The notes under the pieces: generated by a model
The model's database searches: none
Told to the model about the DNA's origin: nothing
The model's input: only the letters and a program-made list of their open reading frames with translations
Shown here: piece after piece, positions 9,030 through 17,273 of the stretch
Position numbering within the stretch: the stretch's first letter is position 1
Layout: each line of letters begins with the position of its first letter
Assembly (NCBI GenBank): GCA_016874535.1
Contig: VGUA01000013.1
Location: 1 to 51,025 of the forward strand
Origin: Gammaproteobacteria bacterium
GTDB taxonomy: Bacteria > Pseudomonadota > Gammaproteobacteria > Ga0077536
Reading direction: 5' to 3'
DNA: 51,025 nt
Translations under genes and position numbers: made by a program

Positions 9030-9422
9030 TCAGGCGGCTGCGGCGAGGCGCGTCTGGATGCGCTCGATGCGGCCCTTGAGATCCTCAACCCCGAAAGGCT
9101 TCAGGATGTAACCATTCAATCCAGCCTTGGCGGCTTCGATCATCTGCTCGCGCCCCGCCTCCGCGGCCACCAGCAGCACCGGGAGTGACTGGGTGCGGGC
9201 ACTACCGCGAATCACCTTGAGCAGGTCGATGCCGGTCATTCCGGGCAAGTCCTGATCGATCAGGAGCAGGTCATAGGTTGCCTTCTCCAGCCGCGCCAAC
9301 GCGCCCTGCCCGTCGGCTGCTTCTTCGATATGCTCGCAGCCCGCTTCCCGCAGGAGAGCGGCCACCATCCTGCGTACGCCTGGATGGTCGTCCACCAGCA
9401 GCACTCGCGAAGGCTGTCGCAT
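9030..9422 (-). CDS. cheY: CheY-like single-domain response regulator
   Basis: 130 residues, one receiver domain. Visible are the acidic pair D11-D12 (LLVDD), phospho-acceptor D56 (LLLIDQDLPGM), Y105 and K108 (GYILKPF). The conserved Thr/Ser after strand 4 is replaced by alanine (A86 in LLVAAEA, where CheY has MVTAEA). In CheY this Thr contacts the phosphoryl group and couples phosphorylation to the Tyr switch, so signalling may be altered. The gene is 15 bases after fliA, its usual place in Pseudomonas-type fleN-fliA-cheY operons, and 14 bases before the ParP-like gene. Confidence 0.85.
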   Translation of the reverse strand: MRQPSRVLLVDDHPGVRRMVAALLREAGCEHIEEAADGQGALARLEKATYDLLLIDQDLPGMTGIDLLKVIRGSARTQSLPVLLVAAEAGREQMIEAAKAGLNGYILKPFGVEDLKGRIERIQTRLAAAA

Positions 9423-9437
9423 CGGGGCGTCCTCCGC

Positions 9438-10178
9438 TCAGGCGCGCCAGCCAGCCATGCGGGACTTCAGGCGCACCACGGCCTGCGAGTGAATCTGGCA
9501 CACCCGGGACTCGCTCACGCCCATTACCGCACCCGCTTCGCGCAGATTGAGTTCGTCCTTGTAGTAAAGGGACATCACCAGGCGCTCACGCTCCGGCAGG
9601 CTGGCGATGGCTTCGGCCAGCGCCTTCTGGAAGAGGTCCTGCTCAAGACTTTCAAGCGGCTCCGGGATGCGATCGGTCAGGCCTTCGGACAATGAGTCCT
9701 CGCGGGAGGGCAGATCTTCGAAGCTGAACACCTTGTAGCTGCTCGCATCGCGCACGGTCTCATAGTAATGATCGAGATCCATACCGAGACGCTGGGCGAT
9801 TTCCGTATCCCGTGCGTCGCGCCCTTTCTCGTGCTCAATCTCGGAAACCACCTTGGCGATTTCGCGGATTCGACGATGCAGGGACCGGGGCGCCCAATCG
9901 CCCTTGCGAATCTCATCGAGCATGGCGCCGCGAATGCGAATCCCTGCATAGGTCTCGAAACTCGCACCCTGCGAAGGGTCGTAGTTTCTGGAGGCATCGA
10001 GCAGACCAATCATGCCGGCCTGGATCAGGTCATCGACCTGCACTGCCGGCGGCAAGCGGGTCATGAGGTGATAGGCGATGCGCTTGACCAGCGGGGCTTA
10101 GTTCCTCACCAGTTCGTTTTGATCGACCGCCACGGCCTTGGACTTGATCACTGCGGTTTTCTTGGCTGTCTTGTTCAT
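9438..10178 (-). pseudogene. fliA: Flagellar sigma-28 factor FliA, interrupted by an in-frame TAA
   Basis: The frame starts at ATG 10178, overlapping the fleN stop by four bases, and would encode 246 residues, normal for FliA. Codon 27 (10098-10100) is TAA. The flanking residues ELVRN and APLVKRIAYHLMTRLPP are uninterrupted sigma-28 sequence, and family members have Tyr at this spot (RYAPLVKR), one base from TAA. Past it regions 2 to 4 are complete: VDDLIQAGMIGLLDA, RIRGAMLDEIR, and the C-terminal helix-turn-helix LREAGAVMGVSESRVCQIHSQA. A restart at ATG 10064 could give a 208-residue protein lacking the first helix of region 2, but no strong ribosome site is seen. It is therefore a probable pseudogene unless the stop is a sequence error or is suppressed. 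Confidence 0.85.
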
Positions 10179-11032
10179 GTGCGTGCACGCCTTTCCATCA
10201 CTTCGTTGTGAATCTTGTTTTCCCAGAAAAATTCGGATTGACCACTTGCCGTGAAAGACAAGGGCCAGCGCCCGGTATCGCGGGCGAGCTTGGTGACTGC
10301 AGTGGCGACCGGCGCATCGGGATGCGCGACCACCGCGGGTTGTCCTTCGCGGGCAGCAGTGGCGACCGTGCGGTCGTAAGGCACGCTGCCGGCATATTCC
10401 AGACTGACTTCGGCAATGGCGTCGGTGAGGTCCACCAGACGCTGGAAGGTGAGCCGAGGATCCTCGCCCGCAGCCACCATGTTCACGAGAACGCGGAAGC
10501 GGGAGCGACGACCGGTGTCCTTCAACACGCGGACCATCGCACAGGCATCCGCAAGCGACGCCGGCTCATCACATACCACGATCAACACATCCTGCGCGGC
10601 GGCGCAGAACTGAAGGGTGGAGGGCGTCATGCCCGCAGCAGTATCGATGACCAGCCAGTCGAGTTCGGGGCCGAGGTCACTGAAGGCTTGGATCAGTCCC
10701 GCGTGTTCGCGCTCCGAGAGCGCGGACATCCTGGGATTGCCCTGCGTGGCGGGGACCACGCGCAGCCCGGCGGGACCGTGACGAACCGCGTCGTGCAGGC
10801 CGCAACGTCCCTCAAGCACATCCTGAAGGTTCATGCCCGGCGTTAGCTCCAGCAGCACGTCCAGATTGGCCAGCGAAAGATCTGCATCCAGCAGCACCAC
10901 GCGCTCACCTCTGGCGACCAGCGCGGCAGCAAGATTGACAGCGACCGTGGACTTGCCCACGCCGCCCTTCCCGCTGGTGACGGCGAGAGCCCGCGTGCGG
11001 GTCACTGCGCGTCGTCCGGTCGGTTCAATCAT
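10175..11032 (-). CDS. fleN: FleN/FlhG-type MinD-like ATPase controlling flagellar number
   Basis: 285 residues from ATG 11032, with GGAG eight bases upstream. The deviant Walker A motif GKGGVGKS is at 21-28, followed by VVLLDADLSLANLDVLL (Walker A') and LDWLVIDTAAGM (Walker B region), the MinD/ParA signature. In the family FleN binds FleQ and limits the number of polar flagella. Its stop overlaps the fliA start (ATGA). The gene usually upstream, flhF, is absent: the next 680 bases contain no recognisable gene. Confidence 0.85.
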   Translation of the reverse strand: MIEPTGRRAVTRTRALAVTSGKGGVGKSTVAVNLAAALVARGERVVLLDADLSLANLDVLLELTPGMNLQDVLEGRCGLHDAVRHGPAGLRVVPATQGNPRMSALSEREHAGLIQAFSDLGPELDWLVIDTAAGMTPSTLQFCAAAQDVLIVVCDEPASLADACAMVRVLKDTGRRSRFRVLVNMVAAGEDPRLTFQRLVDLTDAIAEVSLEYAGSVPYDRTVATAAREGQPAVVAHPDAPVATAVTKLARDTGRWPLSFTASGQSEFFWENKIHNEVMERRART

Positions 11033-11716
11033 TCGGTGTTCTCCATTTGCGACCCGGCATCGAGGCTTGGTCGTTGATCCGCCCCGTGTGGGGTTCGAAC
11101 AGGAGAGAGCAAGCGGTGTACCAACCAGGCCAATTCCTGACCAAGGGGCACCGTTCAACAATAAAAACAAATAGTTGGATAAATTCGACGTAGCCTCAGG
11201 GGTGTCATTCGCAGTTGCGCAGGCGTCGGTTTTTTGACTTCTGTCGCTGATTGGCGACAGAAATCCGTGACGGAAATCCGGAGTGCAGGCCCGGCAGGGA
11301 ATCTGTGTTGCGGGGGACGGGCTCGACGGTACGCAGGGCGGCAGCCCGGGTAAGGAAGCGAAAGGCAGGTAATTGGAACCCGCAACGCCAGCTGGAGGCG
11401 TCGCGGGTACTGACCGACGGTCAGGCGGAGAGATTCAGCAGGAAGAGCGCAGCGGTCAGCGGCAGGCACAATTGTTCCCGCTCGCCGTTGGGGTGTTCGA
11501 TGTAAAAGAAGATAAGCACAGGGCTCGCTCCGGAAACGTTCTCGGGTCTCCGGGTGAGGAGCAAGCAGGATGCCAGCCTGTGCCGGCGGCTCGTCACACT
11601 TTCAGGGTTCGGGATTTTATTCGCTGGAACAGAAGGTTGAGGGAAACGGACCCTGCGAGATGCCGCGTGGAAAGGCATCAAGGGTCGGGCTTCCGGTGAC
11701 AGGAACCCGGCAATGC
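11033..11716. other. Gene-poor stretch between fleN and the hicBA insert
   Basis: Short frames occur on both strands, but none has a convincing ribosome site or a recognised product. A minus frame ending near 11421 gives IEHPNGEREQLCLPLTAALF, which looks protein-like but was not identified. I found no clear flhF remnant. Confidence 0.4.
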
Positions 11717-11744
11717 GTCAAGAATCGGTGACTTCTTCCTGACG
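11717..11744. repeat. Direct repeat copy A: detached duplicate of the fleQ 3' end
   Basis: 28 bases identical to 12363-12390. On the minus strand it spells the last eight codons of fleQ plus TGA (RQEEVTDS, stop). It is not connected to a gene here. The ends form an imperfect inverted pair, GTCAAGAA and TTCCTGAC, around an approximately 12-base centre, similar in design to a tyrosine-recombinase core site. Confidence 0.85.
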
Positions 11745-11893
11745 CTGGGCGCGAGACTGAACGGATGCGCTCTATTTGCTCGGCCGGATACAGTTCTTGC
11801 ATTGTGTTGACTGGACGCGCGGCGAGACAATGCCATCCGCGCTCAAGCCCGACGTCGGATATTGGTTTCGATTCGCCAACCAGGAACAAACCC

Positions 11894-12100
11894 ATGGAAC
11901 TCTCAGCCGTTTTGACTCCAGCTCCCGAAGGAGGTTATGTCGCCTTCAATCCGGAGACAGGAACAACGTCGCAAGGAGAAACCGTCGAGCACGCGTTGCT
12001 GAACCTGCGGGAGGCCACTGCGCTTTATCTGGAGGAGTTTCCACTCAGGGACGTTGGGCGTCCGCTGCTGACGTCCTTCCAGCTGCCTGAGCGTGCCTAA
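11894..12100 (+). CDS. hicB: HicB-like antitoxin
   Basis: 68 residues. The pattern MELSAVLTPAPEGGYVAFNPETG, with GETVEHALLNLREATALYLEEF after it, is the partial RNase-H fold of HicB antitoxins; the protein is the short form without a C-terminal DNA-binding domain. It precedes and overlaps hicA by eight bases (GTG of hicA inside the hicB end). The frame is intact although the toxin gene is broken. Several start codons lie further upstream (to 11765), but this ATG begins exactly at the family N-terminus. Confidence 0.8.
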   Translation: MELSAVLTPAPEGGYVAFNPETGTTSQGETVEHALLNLREATALYLEEFPLRDVGRPLLTSFQLPERA

Positions 12101-12313
12101 GCTCCCGGTAGTCGCCGGCAGAGAGGTGGTTCGCGCCCTCGAACGCTTGGGTTTCGCGGTAGCTCGCCAACGCGGAAGCCATGTCATGATGCGCGCGGTC
12201 CGACAGGCTGCGTCGTTCCTGACCATGACGAGTTGAAAATTGGCACGCTGGTTGGCGTTCTCAAACAGGCCGGCATCTCTCCGGAGCAGTTCATTGAAGC
12301 CTTGAATGCCTGA
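12093..12313 (+). pseudogene. hicA: HicA toxin with a one-base deletion frameshift
   Basis: From GTG 12093 the frame reads VPKLPVVAGREVVRALERLG, then FAVARQRGSHVMMR, the HicA double-stranded-RNA-binding-like fold with its catalytic His in GSH. Near 12192-12197 (a GC run, CGCGCGG) the frame shifts. Adding one base restores GPTGCVVPDHDELKIGTL and LVGVLKQAGISPEQFIEALNA to the TGA at 12313, the normal HicA end. As it stands translation ends early at TGA 12229-12231. The mRNA-cleaving toxin is thus probably inactive. Confidence 0.85.
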
Positions 12314-12362
12314 TTGCAGTCCCGAACTCAGGCGACGGCGTGCGATGGCAATCCGGCGACGG

Positions 12363-12390
12363 GTCAAGAATCGGTGACTTCTTCCTGACG
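12363..12390. repeat. Direct repeat copy B: native fleQ 3' end
   Basis: Identical to 11717-11744. It covers the last eight codons and the stop of fleQ. Left of the repeats the flanks also share about 10 of 15 positions, so similarity fades gradually on that side and ends sharply on the other. Confidence 0.85.
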
Positions 12391-13803
12391 GTTCAATCCC
12401 AGCTTGCGCATCTTCTCGACCAGCGTGGTCCTGCCGAGCTGCAGGCGGCGGGCCGCGTGGGCCACCACCCAGTTCTCCGCATCGAGGGCCTGGGTGATGA
12501 GGGATGTCTCGATCTTCGCGAGATGCTCCTTGAGGTCGATGGCGCTCGAGGGCAACTCTGCCAGCGAAGCCGCCGCCCCCGGCAGGCGCGGTAACGGCTG
12601 TACGTTGGTCGCATCACCCGCAAGCGCGGACGCGGTATTGCCGGCACGGTACTTGGCCGGCAGATCCCCCACATCCACTTCGCTCTCTGGATGCAGGATG
12701 CACAGACGCTCCACCAGATTCGCCAGCTCGCGCACATTGCCTGGCCACGGGTAAGCACTCAGAGCTTCGATGCTGGCCTCACTGAGCCGGATGGAGCCGC
12801 GTCCCTCATGTTTCATGCGCTCGGTGAGGTCGCGAATCAGCAGCGGAAGATCTTCCGCCCGCTCACGCAGGGGCGGGGTCTCGATGGGAAACACATTCAA
12901 GCGGTAATAAAGATCTTCCCGAAAGCGACCATCGGCAATCGCCTGCTCGAGATTCACATGCGTGGCGGCGACGATGCGCACGTCCACCGTGATGCTGCGA
13001 CTGCTGCCCACCCGTTCGAAAGTCCGCTCCTGAAGCACACGCAGCAGCTTCACCTGCATGGACAGGCTCATGTCACCAATTTCATCCAGAAAAAGCGTTC
13101 CGCCATCGGCAAGTTCGAAACGGCCCTGGCGACTGCTCACGGCGCCGGTGAAGGCGCCCTTTTCATGACCGAAAAGCTCGCTCTCGAGCAAGTCTGGCGG
13201 TATCGCGCCACAATTGAGCGGCACAAATGGCTTGCCGCGGCGCGTGGACTGATAGTGGATGTGTCGCGCCACCACTTCCTTGCCCGAGCCGGACTCGCCG
13301 ATCACCAGCACATTGGCATCGCTGCCCGCCACGCGCTCGATCATGCTGCGCACCCGGAGCACCCCTGGACTGTTTCCAACGAGATTCCGGAAGAGCTCCG
13401 GGTTGCGCTCCGAGCCCGGCATCTGCCGCGCTTCGCGGTAACGCTGGACCTTCTGCAGGGCGTTGTCGAAATGGGAATGCTTGAGCGGCAGGAACACGCG
13501 GGCCAGCACGCCCCGATCAAAGCCCTCTCCGGGCTCATGGGACGCCTGGGGTCTCTCCAGCAACAGGAGTGGTGTGTAGGGGTCGAAGCTCTTGATCTCC
13601 CGCAGCAGCGAGAGCCGGGTCGGTCCCCCACCACACTCACCGAGCAGCACCATGTAAGGCGTACGCTCACCTTCGAACTGGTAAGCCCACGGGCCATCGG
13701 ACGCAGAGGCAATCACCTGGAATTCCAGATAGCGAAGCAGGTCGGCAACCTGCCCGGCGATCTCGGAATCATCCTCTATCAAGAGCACGGGAATGTTGGC
13801 CAC
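12364..13803 (-). CDS. fleQ: FleQ-type sigma-54-dependent flagellar master regulator
   Basis: 479 residues. Residues 1-120 form a receiver-like domain whose acidic pair is present (E10-D12) but whose phospho-acceptor position is not Asp (MVLLGECGG), as in FleQ. The AAA+ domain has Walker A GESGSGKE (169-176), the sigma-54 contact loop GAFTGA (216-221) and Walker B GGTLFLDE (234-241). The C-terminal Fis-type helix-turn-helix is [16 protein letters not shown]. In Pseudomonas FleQ activates flagellar genes and, with FleN and c-di-GMP, controls matrix genes. It is complete here, unlike fliA. fleS/fleR do not follow; the hicBA insert does. Confidence 0.88.
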   Translation of the reverse strand: MANIPVLLIEDDSEIAGQVADLLRYLEFQVIASASDGPWAYQFEGERTPYMVLLGECGGGPTRLSLLREIKSFDPYTPLLLLERPQASHEPGEGFDRGVLARVFLPLKHSHFDNALQKVQRYREARQMPGSERNPELFRNLVGNSPGVLRVRSMIERVAGSDANVLVIGESGSGKEVVARHIHYQSTRRGKPFVPLNCGAIPPDLLESELFGHEKGAFTGAVSSRQGRFELADGGTLFLDEIGDMSLSMQVKLLRVLQERTFERVGSSRSITVDVRIVAATHVNLEQAIADGRFREDLYYRLNVFPIETPPLRERAEDLPLLIRDLTERMKHEGRGSIRLSEASIEALSAYPWPGNVRELANLVERLCILHPESEVDVGDLPAKYRAGNTASALAGDATNVQPLPRLPGAAASLAELPSSAIDLKEHLAKIETSLITQALDAENWVVAHAARRLQLGRTTLVEKMRKLGLNRQEEVTDS

Positions 13804-13971
13804 CGTTCGCTTGCCTCTGTTGCGTCGAGGATTTGACGTTTCAACCGCGGCAAGTGTACTGCGCGATCACAGGGACACAAGCGAACCCGTAGCGAGAGGC
13901 CATCGCCTTGCCAGGATGAGAGCAGGTCCGTAAGGTCGAGCGCACCCGAAGCAGGCATCAGGATTTTTGTC

Positions 13972-15123
13972 ATGTCCCTCTCCAGACGCGCTGCCGTCAC
14001 CGGTATCGGTGAGACCGTTTATGCGAAGTCATCGGAAAAATCGGTGTTGAGACTGGCACTGGAGGCTTCGCTTGCCGCCATCCATGATGCGGGGCTACAG
14101 CCCCGGGAAATTGACGGACTCATCCCCTATGCCGGCATGGGCGTGGTGGCCGAGGATTTGATCGTGAACCTCGGACTGGATGGGGTGAGGTTCTCCGCGA
14201 CCACGCCCTTGGGCGGCGCGAGCCCGGTGGCAGCCGTGCAGTGTGCGAGCGCTGCCGTCAGCAGTGGTCTCTGCCGCCATGTACTGATTCCCGTGGCCCG
14301 TAATCTTGCGACCGGTGGGCGCATCAGCGAGCGTCTGCGCCAGATGCCGCAGTTCAACACCGTGGCCGAATTCGAGCTGCCGGTCGGCGTGTTCGCGCCG
14401 GCCCAGCTCTACGCGCCGATGGCGCGACTGCACATGGAGCAATACGGCACGCGGCCCGAGCATTTCGCCGAGATAGCCATCTCCACGCGGCACAATGCCT
14501 GTCTACGCGGCAATGCCATGATGACCGCGCCATTGACGCTCGAGGACTACCTCGCCTCCCGGATGATCGCGGACCCATTCCGCCTGCACGACTGCAGTCT
14601 GGAGAGCTCGGGTGCGGCCGCTGTAATCGTCTCCAGTGTTGAAGGCGCGCTCGATCTGCGTCATCCCGTGATTACCGTACTGGGAACCGCCGAGGGCCAC
14701 CCTGATTCGCCGGTCTCCATCACCCAGCGCAAAGACCTCATCGAGATCGGGCTAGACAAGGCCGCTCCGCGCGCCTTTGCCATGGCAGGCGTTGCCACTC
14801 ATGACATCGATGTCGCCGAGATTTATGACTGCTTCACCTATGTGGTCCTGCGCCAGCTGGAGGCACTGGGTTTCTGCGGTCGCGGTGAAGGGGGAGCTTT
14901 CGTCGCCTCGGGCGCGATTCGTCTCGAAGGCAGGCTGCCCATCAATACCCATGGCGGCCTGCTCTCTCAGGCGCACATGGTGGGCATGAACCATATCGTC
15001 GAACTGGTGAGGCAACTCAGGGGCAGCGCCGGCCCCACCCAGATTTCCGGCGCGAGAGTGGGGCTCGTTACCGGCTACGGCGATCTGGGCGATGGCACCG
15101 TGGCGATCCTGGGAAGGGAGTGA
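13972..15123 (+). CDS. Thiolase-like protein of the SCP-x/lipid-transfer type
   Basis: 383 residues. Thiolase superfamily features are the substrate-acylating Cys in AVQCASAAV, the DCFTY motif and NTHGGLLSQAHMVG near the end, where the classical second Cys is missing. This is the pattern of SCP-x/Ltp-type thiolases and aldolases that work with a DUF35 partner. The DUF35 gene follows with a four-base or six-base junction, so the two probably form one enzyme complex, perhaps in side-chain degradation of sterols or other branched acyl-CoA. The substrate is not visible from the sequence. Confidence 0.82.
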   Translation: MSLSRRAAVTGIGETVYAKSSEKSVLRLALEASLAAIHDAGLQPREIDGLIPYAGMGVVAEDLIVNLGLDGVRFSATTPLGGASPVAAVQCASAAVSSGLCRHVLIPVARNLATGGRISERLRQMPQFNTVAEFELPVGVFAPAQLYAPMARLHMEQYGTRPEHFAEIAISTRHNACLRGNAMMTAPLTLEDYLASRMIADPFRLHDCSLESSGAAAVIVSSVEGALDLRHPVITVLGTAEGHPDSPVSITQRKDLIEIGLDKAAPRAFAMAGVATHDIDVAEIYDCFTYVVLRQLEALGFCGRGEGGAFVASGAIRLEGRLPINTHGGLLSQAHMVGMNHIVELVRQLRGSAGPTQISGARVGLVTGYGDLGDGTVAILGRE

Positions 15124-15128
15124 ACGAG

Positions 15129-15533
15129 ATGTCCGAACTGCTTCAACCCCAGTCCCAAGCCTCCGTCGATTCCCCGCCCTACTGGCAAGGCCTGCGGAAC
15201 CATCAGCTGCGCCTGCAGCGCTGTCCTGGATGCGGCACTTACCGCCATTACCCCCGCCCCCTTTGCCCTCACTGCCACTGCTTTGAAGCCGAATGGGTCA
15301 CGGTCAGCGGGGAGGCCGAGGTCTGCAGCTGGACCACCCTCCATCACGCCTTTCATCCGGCCTTCAAGGCCCTGATCCCCTGTGTGGTGGTGACCGCGAC
15401 CTTGCGCGAAGGAGTTCGTCTGCTGGCGCCTTTCCGGGGTGATTCGGCGCGACTGACTCGGGGGCTCGCGCTGCGGGTGGGGTTTGAGGAGATCTCTGCT
15501 GAACTCACCCTGCCCATGCTGCTCCCCGCTTGA
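15129..15533 (+). CDS. DUF35 Zn-ribbon/OB-fold partner of the thiolase
   Basis: 134 residues from ATG 15129; GGGAG lies eight bases upstream, whereas GTG 15120 would overlap the thiolase stop. The N-terminal rubredoxin-like zinc ribbon is CPGCGTYRHYPRPLCPHC, followed by an OB-fold (VSGEAEVCSWTTLHHAF, PCVVVTATL, GLALRVGF). DUF35 proteins bind acyl-CoA thiolases and aldolases and are needed for their activity. Placement directly after the thiolase fits this. Confidence 0.82.
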   Translation: MSELLQPQSQASVDSPPYWQGLRNHQLRLQRCPGCGTYRHYPRPLCPHCHCFEAEWVTVSGEAEVCSWTTLHHAFHPAFKALIPCVVVTATLREGVRLLAPFRGDSARLTRGLALRVGFEEISAELTLPMLLPA

Positions 15534-15608
15534 ACCCGTGGGTCTCATAGGACTCAAGCCCAGGACAGCAGGGCCGCTAGGTTCAAGGTCAGTTGTGGAG
15601 TGAGGTGG

Positions 15609-15935
15609 ATGGCGGAAGACGAGACCAGTTCCGGCTTGAAGGTGGTGGTACTGCGCAAGGCTTCCAGGGAGGAGAAGGACGGGCCGGTGAGCCCAATGCC
15701 TGATGAGGTGGCATCCGCAGGTACGGTGGTGTCTTTGCACAACCCCGGGTCACCTTTGCAAGCGCTGGCGGAAGCCGTGGCCACCGCTGACCCGGTGGAT
15801 GAGCCGCGCGTGAAAGCCATACGCGAGGCGCTGGGCAGCGGTGACTATGGGGTCGATGCTGCCGCGATTGCCGAAAAGCTCACAGCAATGGAGAAAGATC
15901 TCCCTGAGGTTCCCCCCACCACGCCGGATCCTTGA
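15609..15935 (+). CDS. flgM: FlgM-like anti-sigma-28 factor
   Basis: 108 residues from ATG 15609, with GGAG upstream. The C-terminal part matches FlgM: PVDEPRVKAIREALGSGDYG, then VDAAAIAEKLTAMEKDL, equivalent to 'vD..RV..lk.aI..G.Y.vd...iA.kll..E'. The N-terminal half is disordered-like, as usual. FlgM holds FliA until the flagellar hook is complete. It normally neighbours flgA/flgN, which are absent here, and its target fliA in this window is interrupted. Its last 56 bases overlap the end of the convergent glycosyltransferase gene. Confidence 0.7.
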   Translation: MAEDETSSGLKVVVLRKASREEKDGPVSPMPDEVASAGTVVSLHNPGSPLQALAEAVATADPVDEPRVKAIREALGSGDYGVDAAAIAEKLTAMEKDLPEVPPTTPDP

Positions 15936-16551
15936 GCGCCCCGAGCTGGGCCGCGTGCGTGTGCAGATCCTCCGGCACGTCGATGTCATGACGCAGCGCG
16001 AGCTGCTGTAGACGCAAGCCCAACACTTCGCAACGTCGGCAGGTCTCGCGATAGACCTCGGCCCCACCCCAGGCGAGTCCCGTGAAAAGACTCGTGGGTA
16101 TTTTCACGCGGGCACCAACAAGCCAATAGCCGCCATCCGCCGCAGGGCCGAGGACTACTTCGGCGCCTTCCTTCAGCGCGAGCAAGCCTTGCGCGAGATC
16201 CTCCGCAGCAAAATCGATGATGTCAGATCCGATGAGAATTGCCGCACCCGCTGTTGCCAGACCGGCAAGTAGCGCCTCGTGCATGCGTCCACCCAAATCC
16301 TCGCCTCGTTGAACGATGAGCTGCCAGCCTGTTGGCAACGCGCGACGGGCCAGCCAGGCACCGGATTCCTCGCTGTCCGCGAAGAGGACTTTCCTGGCAT
16401 CCCGGACTTTCGACGCCTCATCAAGCGTGCGTGCAAGCAGCTGCGCTTGCAGCTGAGCCGCGCCAGAGGCACCCAGCGCGGGAATGAGCCGGGTCTTACT
16501 CGTCCCGGGCACCGGCGCGCGGGCAAAGACCAGGATGACCGGCTGACTCAT
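15880..16551 (-). CDS. TIGR04282-type (DUF2064) arsenosugar-associated glycosyltransferase
   Basis: 223 residues. The N-terminus ILVFARAPVPGTSKTRLIPA and the motifs LIGSDIIDF and GPAADGGYWLVG are those of the DUF2064/TIGR04282 nucleotide-sugar transferase family, a GT-A-like fold. It overlaps the next upstream gene by four bases and forms an operon with a TIGR04283 glycosyltransferase and an ArsS-like radical SAM enzyme. This trio is the known arsenosugar-biosynthesis context; the direct substrate is not proven. Confidence 0.8.
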   Translation of the reverse strand: MSQPVILVFARAPVPGTSKTRLIPALGASGAAQLQAQLLARTLDEASKVRDARKVLFADSEESGAWLARRALPTGWQLIVQRGEDLGGRMHEALLAGLATAGAAILIGSDIIDFAAEDLAQGLLALKEGAEVVLGPAADGGYWLVGARVKIPTSLFTGLAWGGAEVYRETCRRCEVLGLRLQQLALRHDIDVPEDLHTHAAQLGALKDPAWWGEPQGDLSPLL

Positions 16552-17252
16552 CTGCCGCGCACTTGGCGGTAACGTGCCGCCACTGCCGCCGCGTCACCAG
16601 TCCACCAATAGGCAAGCCGCAAGCGCCACATCAGGAGAATGGTCGCGAGGATGCCACCTTGCTCCCAGCGTCGGGACGACGTGACCACCTTCTCACGCAG
16701 GCAAAGGGGTCGGCGGTGGCGCCTCAGGCGCGAAGAGAGCTCGATATCTTCCATCAAGGGCTGCTCCGGAAAACCACCTACCTCAAGAAAGAGTGTGCGC
16801 GACACGAACATGGCCTGGTCGCCAGTGGCGATACCGGTCAGTCGCGAGCGCAGGTTCATCAGGGTTTCCACCATGCGCAGCGCGAGACTGGGACCGGACA
16901 GGCGCACATCAAAACGACCCCATGTTGCCTCGCGATCGGAACGTGCAATGTCCTGCAACACCTTGCGCGCCCCCGGGGGCAGCGAGGTGTCGGCGTGCAG
17001 GAAGAGCAGCAGATTGCCGCGACTCGTCCTCGCGCCCTCATTCATTTGATGTGCCCTTCCTCTGGCTGTGATGAGGTGCGAGTCGACCAGGGGCTGGGCC
17101 AGCCGGACAGTGCCATCTGTGCTGCCACCATCGACGAGAATGATTTCAACGCCCTCGGAACGCCATGATTGCAACGCCTCCAGGGTTTGCGGAAGGCTGG
17201 CGGCTTCGTCGAGTGCGGGGATGATGATGGAGAGCCAGGGGTTTTCAGGCAT
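16548..17252 (-). CDS. TIGR04283-type family 2 glycosyltransferase
   Basis: 234 residues. GT2 features are WLSIIIPALDEAASL, EIILVDGGSTDGT and the DxD-type LLLFLHADTSLP; GDQAMFVSRTLFLEVGGFP and EDIELSSRLRR follow. The C-terminus RLAYWWTGDAAAVAARYRQ has a weak hydrophobic stretch. It is the middle gene of the arsenosugar-type operon, ending inside the TIGR04282 gene (four-base overlap) and starting 21 bases after the ArsS-like gene. Confidence 0.82.
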   Translation of the reverse strand: MPENPWLSIIIPALDEAASLPQTLEALQSWRSEGVEIILVDGGSTDGTVRLAQPLVDSHLITARGRAHQMNEGARTSRGNLLLFLHADTSLPPGARKVLQDIARSDREATWGRFDVRLSGPSLALRMVETLMNLRSRLTGIATGDQAMFVSRTLFLEVGGFPEQPLMEDIELSSRLRRHRRPLCLREKVVTSSRRWEQGGILATILLMWRLRLAYWWTGDAAAVAARYRQVRGR

Positions 17253-17273
17253 TCCTTGGGACCCGTTCCCCGC

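Larger units (their letters stand above)
11717..12390. mobile_element. hicBA mini-cassette flanked by 28-bp direct repeats at the fleQ 3' end
   Basis: The unit consists of repeat A (11717-11744), 618 bases with hicB and a frameshifted hicA, and repeat B (12363-12390), which is the real end of fleQ. Removing one repeat and the insert would leave fleQ intact. This is the arrangement left by site-specific integration into a gene's 3' end. No integrase gene is inside, so it is either a deletion relic or was moved in trans. Repeats are seen directly; the mechanism is inference. Confidence 0.6.

Noticed and set aside
11155-11681. Possible flhF remnant upstream of fleN
   Set aside because: No GTPase motif or similarity to FlhF could be read in any frame.
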